A stretch of 64,000 bases of DNA from Homalodisca vitripennis (Eukaryota; Arthropoda; Insecta; Hemiptera; Cicadellidae). The notes beneath the pieces were generated by a model. That model was not told the origin of the DNA. It made no database searches and saw nothing but the letters and a program-made list of their open reading frames with translations. The number at the start of each line of letters is the position of its first letter. Position 1 is the stretch's first letter. Shown piece after piece: positions 1-12,612 of the stretch. The translations under genes were made by a program, and so were the position numbers. The stretch covers positions 44,685,001 through 44,749,000 of the forward strand of contig NC_060214.1 in the NCBI RefSeq assembly GCF_021130785.1. Reading direction: 5' to 3'.

Positions 1-16
1 ACAAGGTATACTTGGA

Positions 17-274
17 ATGGTTGATAAGTGGCACGTAAGCGAAGAGGCCTCATTATCGGATCACAGGTATATCCGCTTCAACTTGCAAGATGAGGCTGCA
101 GAGGTCCTCTATCGCAATCCCAGGAGGACTGACTGGTTGGGATATAAGTCTGACCTTCAGTCACAGTTGGGATCGGTAGGGGGAAGAGTGCGATGCTTCA
201 CTTCTATTTTAATACACGAATTATGTAAAGAGTTTAGACTCCACTGTAGTATACAATATCCTTTAATTTTTTAA
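17..274 (+). pseudogene. Non-LTR retrotransposon endonuclease, C-terminal fragment
   Basis: The reading frame, open from the window edge to a stop at 274, encodes the end of an apurinic/apyrimidinic-like endonuclease of the kind found in insect non-LTR retrotransposons. The diagnostic piece is SLSDHRYIRF (codons 13-22), the SDH motif that carries the catalytic Asp-His at the C-terminal end of this domain. It is followed by the linker RNPRRTDW (codons 34-41), typical of Jockey/R1/I-like elements. Similarity seems to end near base 190, after which the frame reads as random sequence. No reverse transcriptase follows, so this is a truncated dead copy on the + strand, with its 5' part outside the window. 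In a live element this domain nicks target DNA to prime reverse transcription. The exact clade cannot be settled from some 50 residues. Confidence 0.75.
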
Positions 275-2046
275 GGGATACCTAGCTATATAATAATACT
301 AAAAAGGATACCTGATAATGTCCTGGTTCTCCATAATGGAATACGTTAGCTAGGCAGAATTACTTTATCATAGCAATGACTTCGTGAATTTCTAGATATT
401 TCGAAAATTTCTTTCTCATAAATATATTAATTAATAGGAATAAAATGACTCATACTAATGCTGCAGACATTTTTTAAATTTCATTACTTAGTAACTAGGC
501 TGCTTGACTTGCGTCCTAAAAATCAAGATTATGCTACAAGAAGACACGCTTGTTGAAATTAACTAGATTTCTTACTCGCCACACCAAAGCGAGATTTATA
601 ACCTCTACTTTAATTTTTATGTCATATTAGTATAGTGGAATCCATAACAAATTAAGGAAAACAGTTTTAAAAGAGTATCCAGGAACACATTTTATGGTTG
701 GTCCACTCTGTGCTAAGTTAAAATCGATACGATAAAAGAATATATATATTTAAAACCAGCTGTTACCTGTTGTATTATAGACAGTTTTTCAAAATGTGTC
801 TTTAAACTACTAAGTAAAAGCATGTAAAATAAATCCTATTAGATTTTACAAAAGAAATAGGCGTACATGAGATAGACGTTATTTAACTGTTCATCAGAGA
901 TTAACCTGACTGCTGAATCACCAATGTTTTGTTCGTGTACTAATATTTCTGGTTCAAATTAACTATATTTACTAAGTACAATCTGAAACTGCCTTGATAA
1001 CCTAGGCAAGAGAGATAAACATGAAAAGGTTTCGGAGACCTAATTCGGTTCAAAAGCGTTTGCGTGTAACTTTTCATATACATGTTCATCTAGTCTAGGA
1101 TATATCCAGTAACATAGTAGAGTTTTACTTAAAGTTTGGAAAAGAAAAATTTTAAACAAACGTAAGACTAAGGAGTTTACTTCGGTTATACGTTTTGCTG
1201 AGTTACAACCGTTTAAAATAATTTACGGTGCCTTAATTTAGTTTGATTTATTCCAATGAATAAACTATATATATTAATAACTCTCAAAAATGTACTTTGG
1301 TAAAAAGTGTATTTCTGCTCTTATAATCTAACTTTCTACCTTAAATATTTCCAGTGAAATAGTCGAGATTGCCTTAGTGTCCTAACGAAGAATCAAACAT
1401 ACAGTACACAAGTCGGACTGAGAAGTATTTACGGCCTATCGGGAAATCCTAACGACTTCCTTTCTACTTTGCAGAATAAACAGGAAATCCATGTTAAGTT
1501 CATGGAAAATTCCACAAAAAACGTTCATTGTGTTTTGCGTTGTAGAAGTCTTGTTGTCATTTTAGACAGTAGTTTGGGAAATAATGAATCTTTGAGGGAT
1601 GTTATTACTTATTTCTCCGTGTTTTATAAGTAAATATTAAAATTCAATATGAAAATTATAATTTGGAGTATTTTATGTGAAAACGCTCACAACTTTGATC
1701 ATTGGAGCATAATTATCAAACTTTTGGTACTAACTTTTTATCTCAAAAACCCTAATAATAAGTCCTTTGTAATATCACGTATAAATTAAATATATTTGTC
1801 TGCCAGATGTGTCGAACCATAGCTAAAGGTATCAACAGCTGTATACTGTCAGTTAAATTTGGATTATGAAATATAAACACAGTTTTTTTCTGGAATACAA
1901 AATATTGCAGTAAACTTTTTTAATCTCTCTCTTTATATAGACTTGACTGGAATTTCAATTAGGATTTTATAAAAGAAGATTAGTCAAGTTGGTCGAGCCT
2001 TCTCAAGATTAGCCGCTAGGAACACATTGCAATGAACTATTTACAT
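275..2046. other. AT-rich stretch, no gene recognised
   Basis: Unique-looking AT-rich sequence with no open frame of useful length, no repeat and no RNA gene that I can see. It separates the retrotransposon fragment from the 213-bp satellite. Confidence 0.5.
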
Positions 2047-3770
2047 CTCATTAACTAAGTACAGTTTCAATTAAGACTCCTGGTCCTACGAGAAACACCA
2101 CACAATTATTATTATCTAAGTACTTAATGTAAGGTTGTAGTATTAAACCAAGTTTAGCCTTTGTATAGCTCAACAGCGAGGCAAGAACATTGTTCGGAAC
2201 TTTAATTAAACTGTTCAAGATACCATGAAACGATTTAGAGCCTACCCTATGTGCATATTTTAAGTAACTCATTACAGTTTCAACTAAGACTTCTGGTCCT
2301 ACGAGAAACACCACACAATTATTATTATCTAAGTACTTAATGTAAGGTTGTAGTATTAAACCAAGTTTAGCCTTTGTATAGCTCAACAGCGAGGCAAGAA
2401 CATTTTTCGGAACTTTAATTAAACTGTTCAAGATACCATGTAACGATTTAGAGCCTACCCTATGTGCATATTTTAAGTAACTCATTACAGTTTCAATTAA
2501 GACTTCTGGTCCTACGAGAAACACCACACAATTATTATTATCTAAGTACTTAATGTAAGGTTGTAGTATTAAACCAAGTTTAGCCTTTGTATAGCTCAAC
2601 AGCGAGGCAAGAACCTTGTTCGGAACTTTAATTAAACTGTTCAAGGTACCATGTAACGATTTAGAGCCTACCCTATGTGCATGTTTTAAGTAACTCATTA
2701 CAGTTTCAATTAAGACTACTGGTCCTACGAGAAACACCACACAATTATTATTATCTAAGTACTTAATGTAAGGTTGTAGTATTAAACCAAGTTTAGCCTT
2801 TGTATAGCTCAACAGCGAGGCAAGAACATTGTTCGGAACATTAATTAAACTGTTCAAGATACCATGTAACGATTTAGAGCCTACCCTATGTGCATGTTTT
2901 AAGTAACTCATTACAGTTTCAATTAAGACTACTGGTCCTACGAGAAACACCACACAATTATTATTATCTAAGTACTTAATGTAAGGTTGTAGTATTAAAC
3001 CAAGTTTAGCCTTTGTATAGCTAAACAGCGAGGCAAGAACCTTGTTCGGAACTTTAATTAAACTGTTCAAGATACCATGTAACGATTTAGAGCCTACCCT
3101 ATGTGCATATTTTAAGTAACTCATTACAGTTTCAATTACGACTTCTGGTCCTACGAGAAACACCACACAATTATTATTATCTATGTACTTAATGTAAGGT
3201 TGTAGTATTAAACCAAGTTTAGCCTTTGTATAGCTCAACAGCGAGGCAAGAACCTTGTTCGGAACTTTAATTAAACTGTTCAAGATACCATGTAACGATT
3301 TAGAGCCTACCCTATGTGCATATTTTAAGTAACTCATTACAGTTTCAATTACGACTTCTGGTCCTACGAGAAACACCACACAATTATTATTATCTATGTA
3401 CTTAATGTAAGGTTGTAGTATTAAACCAAGTTTAGCCTTTGTATAGCTCAACAGCGAGGCAAGAACCTTGTTCGGAATTTTAATTAAACTGTTCAAGACA
3501 CCATGTAACGATTTAGAGCCTACCCTATGTGCATATTTTAAGTACTTCATTACAGTTTAAATTAAGACTTCTGGTCCTACGAGAAACACCACACAATTAT
3601 TATAATCTAAGTACTTAATGTAAGGTTGTAGTATTAAACCAAGTTTAGCCTTTGTATTACTCTACAGTGAGGGAAGAACATTGTTCGGAACTTTAATTAA
3701 ACTGTTCAAGATACCATGTAACGATTTAGAGCCTACCCTATGTGCATATTTAAAGTAATTCATTACTGGT
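2047..3770. repeat. 213-bp tandem satellite, eight copies
   Basis: Eight head-to-tail units of exactly 213 bp. The phase marker attacag begins at 2271, 2484, and so on to 3336, 3549 and (as attac) 3762, always 213 apart. Units differ by only a few substitutions. The outermost unit (3549-3761) is the most diverged, and the array ends in non-repetitive sequence at about 3770. At the low-coordinate end the junction has an 8-bp insertion near 2054. Variants are shared between neighbouring units (for example the same Val codon in units 3 and 4), which points to local unequal exchange. The array lies about 1.5 kb outside the left arm of the giant inverted repeat. Confidence 0.95.
2051..3550 (-). 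other. 499-codon open frame running through the satellite
   Basis: Because 213 is divisible by three, one reverse-strand frame stays open through seven units, from an ATG at 3550 to a stop at 2051. It reads as seven 71-residue repeats, each starting MSYLKYAHRVGSKS or a close variant, with a hydrophobic second half (a stretch like CVVFLVGP). The eighth unit is in the same frame but gains a TAA just before the ATG, by a GAA to TAA change. Every between-unit substitution I checked (about 13 sites) changes an amino acid and none is silent. That argues against purifying selection on a protein. I recognise no domain, signal peptide or promoter. The simplest reading is a chance frame in a homogenised satellite, though the lack of any frame-breaking indel is worth noting. 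Confidence 0.3.
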
Positions 3771-5200
3771 TAAAATTTGGCTATGCAAATTAAACCATCA
3801 ATCAAAGCAACTACATTGAATTACTTCCTTCCATTCCAACGTAAATAAAATTCTTTTACAAACCCGAGGCATATTCACAAATGCTGGGATATGCATAAAA
3901 CATAGAATATACTTTAATGTATTTAGAGTATTTAAACTATCATGGCAGGGGTTTGAATACGTAGCAATAAACATGGTACAATTAAACACTAAATATTATA
4001 TAGTTTGTGTTAAAATACATCTACAGCTTTATTGTGACACCATTAATGGGATTTAATTTGTCATTTTATGCATAAATAAAAAAGTGTATATTCGTGTACA
4101 TCCTAAAACCTTTACAATCCATTCAGCTCGTATGGGAGTTATGTTGGGATGCATTGTTAGTACCACCCAATATTTCATTTTACCCACTATTCCTTCTTTG
4201 AATTTTTCTTTGATAGAATTTTGAGAGAAAGAGAAATTTTATGGAAATTTTCCATCATTCAGTGATACACAATATTAGTAACACTACATTTTGAGATCTT
4301 TAATCTGATCTCTTTTAAGGTGAACAACTAACCTAACACATAACTGCAATAAAAATCACAAAAACCTAGTTATATGTGAATGGTCAGTGAGTTCAAACTT
4401 ATTGTGACATGTATTCTTTAGTTCAATTTTAGTAATTATTTTGTGTATAGTAAGTATAAGTTTCACAGTTTCCGTACATAGTGTATATTCTGCAATTAAG
4501 CTTGTTACGGCACTTTGGTATGACTTTTGTTATTTTAATCTACATTTTAATTAGGTAGTAGGTTAATTATTCACCTAATAAAGAGAGTAGATTGCAGAAT
4601 AGGAACGTAGTGTTACTGAGTTTTTGTATCACTGAACGATGAAAAATATCCTGAAAAATCTTGTTAATTGCTATAGCATAATTATCTTATACCTGATAGG
4701 TTCTTCTTATTATTATTAAAGAAAGAAACAATATTTAAATAATGATTGAAAAATAATAGTATTTCAAATCATTTAAGACGCAATGTACTTATTCAAAAAT
4801 TCTCACATTTTGCTATTTATTTAATTATTAACAAAATTATTTGTTTCAAATAATGAGATAATAAATACAGATGTACAGATGTTCAATGGTTTGATTACAC
4901 CCCCGTGTTAATGCAAATTAGCAAAAGTAGGTAATAAATTTATTATTTAAAGCCATAGTAGTAGGTATACTGGTTATTACTTCCAATATTTTGAATAAAT
5001 CATAAGTTTTCATACAAAGTCCAAATGTAATATAAACTTTATTTAATTTTCATATTACATTTTAAACAACAGCTTTGTTTTAAAATAAGATTATTAATGA
5101 TAAATGCTATACGCTATGTAAAAGAGTAGTTTTCCTTTGCGGTATTACGTAAATATAATGATTACTTTTAACTTGACGGTTTGTTAAATAATTATAATCT
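3771..5200. other. AT-rich flank between satellite and inverted repeat
   Basis: No gene, repeat or RNA recognised. Weak similarity to the right flank (around 55.16-55.26 kb) may reach into 5.1-5.2 kb, so the outer limit of the giant inverted repeat on this side is uncertain. Confidence 0.4.
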
Positions 5201-5639
5201 AATAGAACAAGGGAAAATACAAGTTTTTTCTATCTATGTTATTCACAAAAAAAACTGTATATACATTAAATGTAGAACCCATTATTCCTAGTGGATCAAA
5301 ATGGATTCATTCGAACTAACGTGATGTTATAAATTGTCGTGAAAGCACACCATATGGCGTTTTAAAATCTGCTATTAGCTCAGTTAAACCTATTTAAATC
5401 CTCTTAACTGAGTGGTACACGTTTACAGCGTAACAGTTGTATTTTTTATTTATGACCTATAAAGTACGTTCAAAATTGTAAATTAAAATAAATTTATCTA
5501 AAAAACATCAATAATAATAAGCTAATTTGAATATAATAAAATGCTGTAAGTAAATTAAAAGATTTCACCAATTTTATTTCATTTTTACATTTGTTATATT
5601 TTTGTTACCAAATGGGATAACATTATATTGTTTTACTGC

Positions 5640-6060
5640 TTACCAGGGTTCAAAATGCAGCTTTCATGCAAATTTTAAAATACCTACATTGGGTGTAGAC
5701 TTGATAACATTTGTAATCAACATTTAAAATCATTTTACTTTAAACCGGGCAGTACAAATTTCCATTTTAAAGACAATTATTCACATTTACATACACAGCC
5801 ATAGCTCCTATTCCCTCCCTTACTTTAAATTTTGTACAGTAAGGCATTACTTTCAGGCAAAGTTTCGAAACACACCCAAACAGTTTAAAAGGGTTTAAAT
5901 TAATTTTTTATGCAAATTTTAAGACTCCTACATTGAGTGCATATCCGATGAAACGTGTAATCAACATTTAAAAGAATTTGACTTTACAATGAGTCAATAT
6001 CATTTACATTTATAGCTTTAAGTTTACATAAACGTACATCCACACGTCCCCAAACACATA
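5640..6060 (-). repeat. Two tandem diverged units in the left arm
   Basis: Two related units (about 5640-5770 and 5840-6060) each contain, read on the minus strand, a core like tgttgattaca followed by tgcac(t/c)caatgta and then aaactgttt or a related end. The same two-unit arrangement occurs inverted at 52440-52870, and one more unit lies at 54160-54370. The tandem arrangement therefore predates the inverted duplication. Confidence 0.65.
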
Positions 6061-8039
6061 TAATTGAAAAAAAAAAAAATTATAAACATAAATTAATATG
6101 TTCTTAGGCACCCGAACCCGTATCTTTCATTTGTCGGTTGATGGTTACACAATAGAGGCGTGTCCATCAATTATGTTGTATGTGGCTCTATAGTATAATA
6201 TACACTCGATGTTGTCATCAACGTAGTCTAAAAAAACCTTTATGCTATCATCACCGTATTGTTAAAAACTACTTAGCTTTTATTAATTTGTTTCTTTTGA
6301 TAAAAGCATTTTATATACATGTAAAAGAATTAAACACAAGGATAATAAACATAATTTAAAATAGTAAATTCTAAGCAATTTAAAAAAACTTATGTCAAAG
6401 GAAATGTCTAAGAAGAATATTAGAATTAAATTGGCGTAAACTATGTGCTTTTTAGGTCTATGAGATTAAGATAAATAATTTTGTAACCAAACAAGTGTAA
6501 TTTATTGAACAAATGTTTAAATTTTTGTCTGTGTCACAGAATTTCACTTAGAGTAATAAAATGATATGTTAAATGTTTCAAAACAGGGAGCCTTTCAATG
6601 ATTAACCATTATTTTTCATTTAGGATTCAACAGATTTATCAAAATGTTTGTGTATGAAGCCTAATATTTAGGTATGATACTTAAAGCTCTAAAACTCGAA
6701 TTTGTACAGTTTTAAAAACCATAAGGCTTTGTTTTACAACTCCAAACTAAATTCTACTCACATAAAGTGCCAATACATTTGAAACCCTCTTTGAATTAAT
6801 ATTTAACAATTTAAGAGACCAAGATGGGGTTTTTAGTTGCATTATAGAGCAGTAAGCCTTGGCCAAGAGGGAAGATCGAAATAAGAATAGTCCTATATTA
6901 ATTTCAAATACAGTAAGAAAGTCCATGTAAAATTTAGTTATATTAGTTGAATAATATAATCTTGAATACAATAGAATCAGACAAAGGGAATTTCACATTT
7001 TATTAGGATTAGGATTCTTGAGTGAGATGAAAATTAATGATCATGATGTTATTGATGTAATTTCAAATTTTCAGCATAACCGTAACTGTTGAACAGTTGG
7101 TACCTGTATAATTAAAACAATGAGAAATTGAAATTTATTTTCTCCTATAAGGATATTTTTGTGTAAACATGGAATATTTCCAGATACATTTTTATGATGT
7201 ATGTGTGATCCCTTCTTTAAGGCTGGTAATGGATATGGATTATCTCGGTATATATCTGTAAGTTATAAATACCAAGGTTAGTTTCGAAGTGATCGTTAGA
7301 AATAAAATACAGAACTATTTTCTTGATAGAGACTTATTTTTAAAAAGCCATTCTGATTTAAAAAGGTACAGAACTGGCCATAAAACAACTGTGGGAAGCA
7401 TAACTACTTACTCTGCTACTATATATTTGGAGTTTAAGAGGGCTTTTGTATAATTGATATAAAAATTATAATAGGGAAGTTCAATAAACATTGGATTATA
7501 TTCCTCACTAAACACTAGTTTTTTCCTTAAATTGGTTTATATATTTTTGCAAAGGTACAAAAAAGTACTTAAAAATAATATTGTAATACGTACTGTGTCA
7601 AAATTAGAATATGGAACAGCGCAAGAGAGAGAGAGGATTTAGATCCCTTATCAACTGTAATTTCTATTACAAATTTGCTGTAACTTTATTAAATTCTTCT
7701 ATATTTGCTTATACGGACGACACAGTACTGGTATATTCCCATTTTAAGGAATATATTTTCAGGGGAATGTTTAGCAGTGATTTAGAGACATTGTCCGAAT
7801 GACTAATTAAAAAGCTACTAATTAGTTCGACTAAGTTAAATTTAATCTGTTCTTTGATTCCAAAACGGCTTTTGAATGGCCGTTACTAAAACACTATTCA
7901 AGATAATTAATCTATTTAAACGTCTAAACTGTTTTAAAAATCGAAAAGAAAAAGAACAAAGTTATTTTTACACCTTATTCATTTCGCAGACATCTCCATT
8001 TGTGAGCTCTTATCCATAGATCCTGCATATAATTTAGAA

Positions 8040-8345
8040 TAATACTGGCATTAAGCTTGCAAGAAATACACGTATCGTTGCAGTAGACTGAAATAGTTAG
8101 ATTATTGCTAGGATATAGCATTTATGTGCTACTTTAACACTGTATAATGCCAAACATATAGCATGGAATAGAGCTGGCATCGAACCAAAATTCAGTTATG
8201 TTTGTGGTAACATAAACAGTTACACTGTTGGTGGGAAATGTGCCATTGTGTTACTCGTACAAATGTGTAGTACAGAGTGAAACTGACATTTAACTAAAAT
8301 ATCTAAATACCGTTTCGACAGTACAAACGTTTTCACTGTTGGTGG
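8040..8345. repeat. Well-conserved island of the left arm
   Basis: This block is close to 90% identical by eye to the reverse complement of 35870-36150, well above most of the arm. Inside it the motif cactgttggtggga occurs twice (about 8223-8237 and 8334-8347), each time after an AC-rich lead containing ctaaa(a/t) or accaaaa. The island itself is therefore an imperfect tandem repeat of roughly 110 bp. No open frame of note. Confidence 0.6.
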
Positions 8346-9299
8346 GAATATTTAATATATTTAATAATATATACAAGTTATATATTAACACAATATATAT
8401 TTTAAAATATAATATATATTTTTTTATCGTTACACGTTCTATGAAAAGCACACATCTTTTAATGTTATAAAACCACATACTTCATACTACAGATATATTA
8501 AAATAACACACATAAGCTAACATTGCATTTTCCTTCTACAATATCAGTTTTTTAAGCTGTATTTGAAACAGAAACATAATTGAAAAGCAAATGAAGAGTT
8601 AAAAATCAGAGGGGTGATAAAGTAATAGCAATAATTTTAAATTCAAGTAAAATTAGTGATACAAATAAATTCTGTGAAATGTAATATGCTAATTATTGTG
8701 TAACATAAATGTGATATCAAGCTTTGTATATAATTAAGGATATGACTATTAGCTGATAAACTGATTATTATGCACCAGCATTTATGTTTTTTTTCAAAGT
8801 GTGACCTTTACCAGTTGACAAATGTACATGTTAAAATACAGATTACTTATTTTTTTACACACGCACATGCTTTATTTATGTAACTTGAGCGAAATAAAAT
8901 ATTACTTGACAATATTAAAACGCAAAAAACAAGCAAAATATTTCCACAACCTTAGTTACCAGAATAACTGCAGTAGGTGATAAAACTTACCTATAGAAGT
9001 AACAGAAGTTAAAACAAGTAATATAATTTGTTCATCAATGCTTACTTAACATTTAGGTAATATTTAATTTAAATATATCCTAACTTTTTAAATTTTCGTA
9101 ATCATTGTAGTGATTTTAATTTGTGATTATCACCACTTTATTCAAGTGGCCAAATAGAAAAACTATTCTCTTCTTTGCATTTGGAAAATTATCGTTCCTT
9201 AATTGGTAATACCAATATTGTTATACCATGTCAATTTTATGTCGTAACAAGTTTATGGATTTAAAGTATACCAAAATTAAAGAATTTCAACATTTTTAA

Positions 9300-9545
9300 T
9301 TATTGGGTAGGTTCAACGTTAATCCTAGGTAAGCTTTGGATAGGCTGAACTTGCATGCAAAATTTTAAGTCCATAGACGTCATTCTCAAGATGTCCTATA
9401 GTCAGACATAAAAAACAAGAATGTTATTCCTTCCGGCAAGGCGAACAGAGATTGCGTATTTCAGAGTGATAGCCTTCAATGACATTCAAAAAAATCTCGA
9501 GGTTATTTATGCTCAATAATAAAACTCAACCCCGTTTATATAAAT
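9300..9545 (+). repeat. Possible interspersed repeat
   Basis: This stretch contains ttgcatgcaaaattttaag, followed by tcagacataaaaa and tcagagtgatagcc. Such strings remind me of short interspersed repeats common in insect intergenic DNA (a target-like phrase, then a cagaca run). A shorter related phrase, catgcaaaatttct, occurs near 22693. Family assignment is a guess from memory. Confidence 0.25.
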
Positions 9546-10019
9546 ATTGAGGACGTATTTTTAAATTGTCAGGGAGGTGCTTATTTAGCGTTTAAGCCAC
9601 ATTTTTTAGCAGCACCAAACGTTTTCGAGTCATCTGAACCAAAAAAACCCATCTTCGAGATATTTATCTTGTGTATTCTCCCTTAATTAAGCGAGTCTTA
9701 TCACTTTTGTTGAATTTCTATACTATTTTTATTTACCAATTTATTATACTAAAAGGTTTAAAAAAGAAAAGGTTCAATACAATTTATAAATGTTTAATGA
9801 TCTCCCCACGAATCAAACCCGTTATTTCTCAGTTATATATAGGCTGCTTTAATCCTGCTGTGGAAGTTCTAAAATCTAATGTAATTATTTCCTATATTAT
9901 TTCAGAGTATTTTACAACATTCACTAAAGACACAAAATATTACGTGGATTTTCTTACTATATCCAATGAGAAGGAAAATCAAGAATTAAAAAAAATATTA
10001 AGCTTAATATGCCCTTAAA

Positions 10020-10160
10020 TGCTCTTATAAGAAGAAGAATATTATTATGACTGGGCCAGTTAATAGAAGAAAGAAAGAATCTATCATTGAGACTGTGGAG
10101 AGATAAGAGGGAACGAAGAAAGAATAAAAGAAAGGATTAAAATAAGAATATTAGGAAGGA
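10020..10160 (+). repeat. Purine-rich tract
   Basis: About 120 bases are dominated by A and G, with repeated aagaa and agaaag words. Just upstream (9671-10018) an open frame without an ATG start reads 115 codons, but nothing in it is recognisable. This may be simple-sequence decay. No partner was seen in the right arm. Confidence 0.4.
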
Positions 10161-12483
10161 GCAGAAACTGACATAGATGAAAATATATCTTAGAATGTTC
10201 CAAAAGATAATGTATAAAATATAAAGTGTTTGGAGAATGAAATAAAGGGTAAGTAAATCACCTAAAACTGTTTAGTCTATTTTGTGTTATTTACGTTTCT
10301 ATTTCTATCTTCAATATCACGTGACGGACAAATAAGCTTATATTTATTCTTTAAATTATATAATTTATGTTTATAAACTAAACAATTTTATTTATCTATG
10401 GTCTAACACTCCCGGAAGACGTTCGCTTTTCATTTATTGCCTTATAAATTATGTATATTCAAACTTACCTAGGTCGATCTGGTTACTATCTCAATAGTAA
10501 AACTTTATTTGTAAGTGTAACTAACACTATATGGAGAGTAAATATGGCCGTAAGACTTTTGGTCTGCGTTAGAAATAGGGCAGGATCAAATTCTGTCTAT
10601 GAGCGTAGTACTGTTTTATCAGTAGCATCGATCATGTACTGTATTGACTCTCTCTTTTATTTTGTTTAAACATTTAGTGCACAGGCCAGTGGTATAACGA
10701 GGAAGGGCAAAATAAGGCTTAAATGGGATTTGTTTCCTTAAACAAGAACGTGTGATTAGAAGAATATGAAAACGAAATGAAACTTTAAAAATATTTTGAC
10801 CGGGCTTTAAACATTATATTCTTTCTATCATCAATTAATCAATATCAGTTGTAAAAAAATTATAACCGTGTCTATGTGACACAGTAAGAAGTATGTTTCA
10901 TGTGTGAAGTCATACCACTAAGTAAAATACACCAAGAAACTTCACCTGCAAAGTACTCTTCTACTGAACGGCAACAGTTTTCTTACATATTTGAGACAGA
11001 GAAAGAAAAAGTATCAAAAATGTAAGGGTTGTATTAGTGGTTAACAAAACTACAGGCGAATAATTCGGAAAACATATCTTTCCTCTCCTGCTGATCGTCT
11101 GTGGAGCGATCATACAAGTAAACTTAGGTTGTACTCCAGAAGATAAGTCTGCGGATCAAACAAAGTTCACGAAGCAATCGAGGTTATGAGGTATTGAAGT
11201 TTCTGTTTGGTTCAAGTAATCTCCTTAACACTTGCATGAAAAAAAAACCTTACTCAGCAAGAAAATAGAAAAAATTAGGGCAAAAGGAATCAGCTGGAAC
11301 AAAATAGTCCATTTGCGGTGTCAACGGTTTACGCCCTTTCATGCCACTCAAAATTATATCCACTGTTACATGTATGTGGTTCTTTCTTATAATAGCTTGT
11401 GTAGTAGGAATGCAGCTCTGCGAAATGGAATATCTAAGAAGCACGATCCTCAGATGTTCGTTCCCGTATCATGTGATGGAATGTTGAAATCATAAGCCCG
11501 GTTCAAAGAAGAAGACCACGCGGAATCACATTGAAACATTATATATGAAGACAGGCTGGCTTAGTGGAATGTAGGAAATATTTAGTATCACCAGGTCTAC
11601 AGATTAAGAAATAAACAGGGTCTCAACGGATCAGTCATGTATAACTTCATATAAACAGGCGACGATTGTTGGACTGCCACTAACCCCTCTCTGAAAGAAG
11701 TCTTGTTGGAGATATTCTGATGAATCATGTGTAGTTACTTTTTACCTCTATCATAGAGCTAGAAAGCTTTCGGGAAATAGGTTTGTTTCACAAAGTAATA
11801 ATAGATCATAAGGTTTGCAAGCCAAGCATCAATCAACATACTTGGTGCATGAGCCATTGACAATCCTGAAAAATACTCAGTTAATTTACTTTTTCTGTTA
11901 GAAGAAATTAGTTTTTCAAAATCTTTTGAGTACTGTATTTGATAAGTTAAGTCCAGCTCTCTTTATTCTGAACGGTTTTTAAAGTGTCTCCCATAGATCT
12001 GTCAGATATTGACTTTCATTCCCGGTTTGATCACAAGCGAGAGAGACATCATTCAACCCTACATCAGTACCTTTTGTTAGACCTATAATAGGAATTTGAA
12101 AAGTTCCGTGGACTCAGTTTTATAGAGAGGCAAAGCTTGACTGCTCGACGTCTGTGTTTTGTTATTTCCCAATTTAAAGTAGGCTACATTTAGAGGTGTT
12201 TATTTTTATAGTGTGTAATATGTTGTAATAATTTCTAGTATAAAGGATGTTAATTGTAATTTATTGTTTGCATACTTTTAATAATTTCACCTGCCTGCTC
12301 TCAATCTTAATTTAAAGACCACTTTCACTATATTGTACACAAACAACTTGTAATATAAACAATAATATATTAATAAAATATCGATTTTACGGTAATGAAA
12401 CGTCTTTTAACAAATAATAATCACTTTTATTACATTTCATTTCAAGAAAATACCGTTTAATTCAAAGAGTTACATAATACTCA

Positions 12484-12612
12484 CGTGTACACGATGTAAA
12501 GACGGTCGACAGAGCAAAGGCAATTACGGTGGTAACTGGCAACCCCTTTTATTGTCTCCCGGCCAGAGCATTACTGAACACCGGATATAAGGCGCAACCT
12601 GCCTGAGAATTT
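12484..12612 (-). other. Conserved GC-richer island with 5' splice-donor consensus (left copy)
   Basis: Read on the minus strand, about 120 bases match 29956-30075 (+ strand) at roughly 90%. They are less AT-rich than everything nearby. Both copies share a short frame ending PGDNKRGCQLPP and the same TAA. About 45 bases past that stop, both have cacGTGAGTAT, a good 5' splice-donor sequence. Conservation continues past the stop codon as well, so it does not simply track a protein. Candidates are an exon of an old duplicated gene, a promoter-proximal exon (an ATAAAAGG word lies inside), or a younger repeat present at both places. I do not recognise the sequence. Confidence 0.5.

Noticed and set aside
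6747..6971. 74-codon minus-strand frame in the left arm
   Set aside because: The right-arm counterpart near 51.5-51.7 kb does not keep the frame and no family is recognised.
9671..10018. 115-codon frame in the left arm as a gene
   Set aside because: There is no ATG at its start, the composition is AT-driven, no motif is recognised, and I found no conserved partner frame in the right arm.
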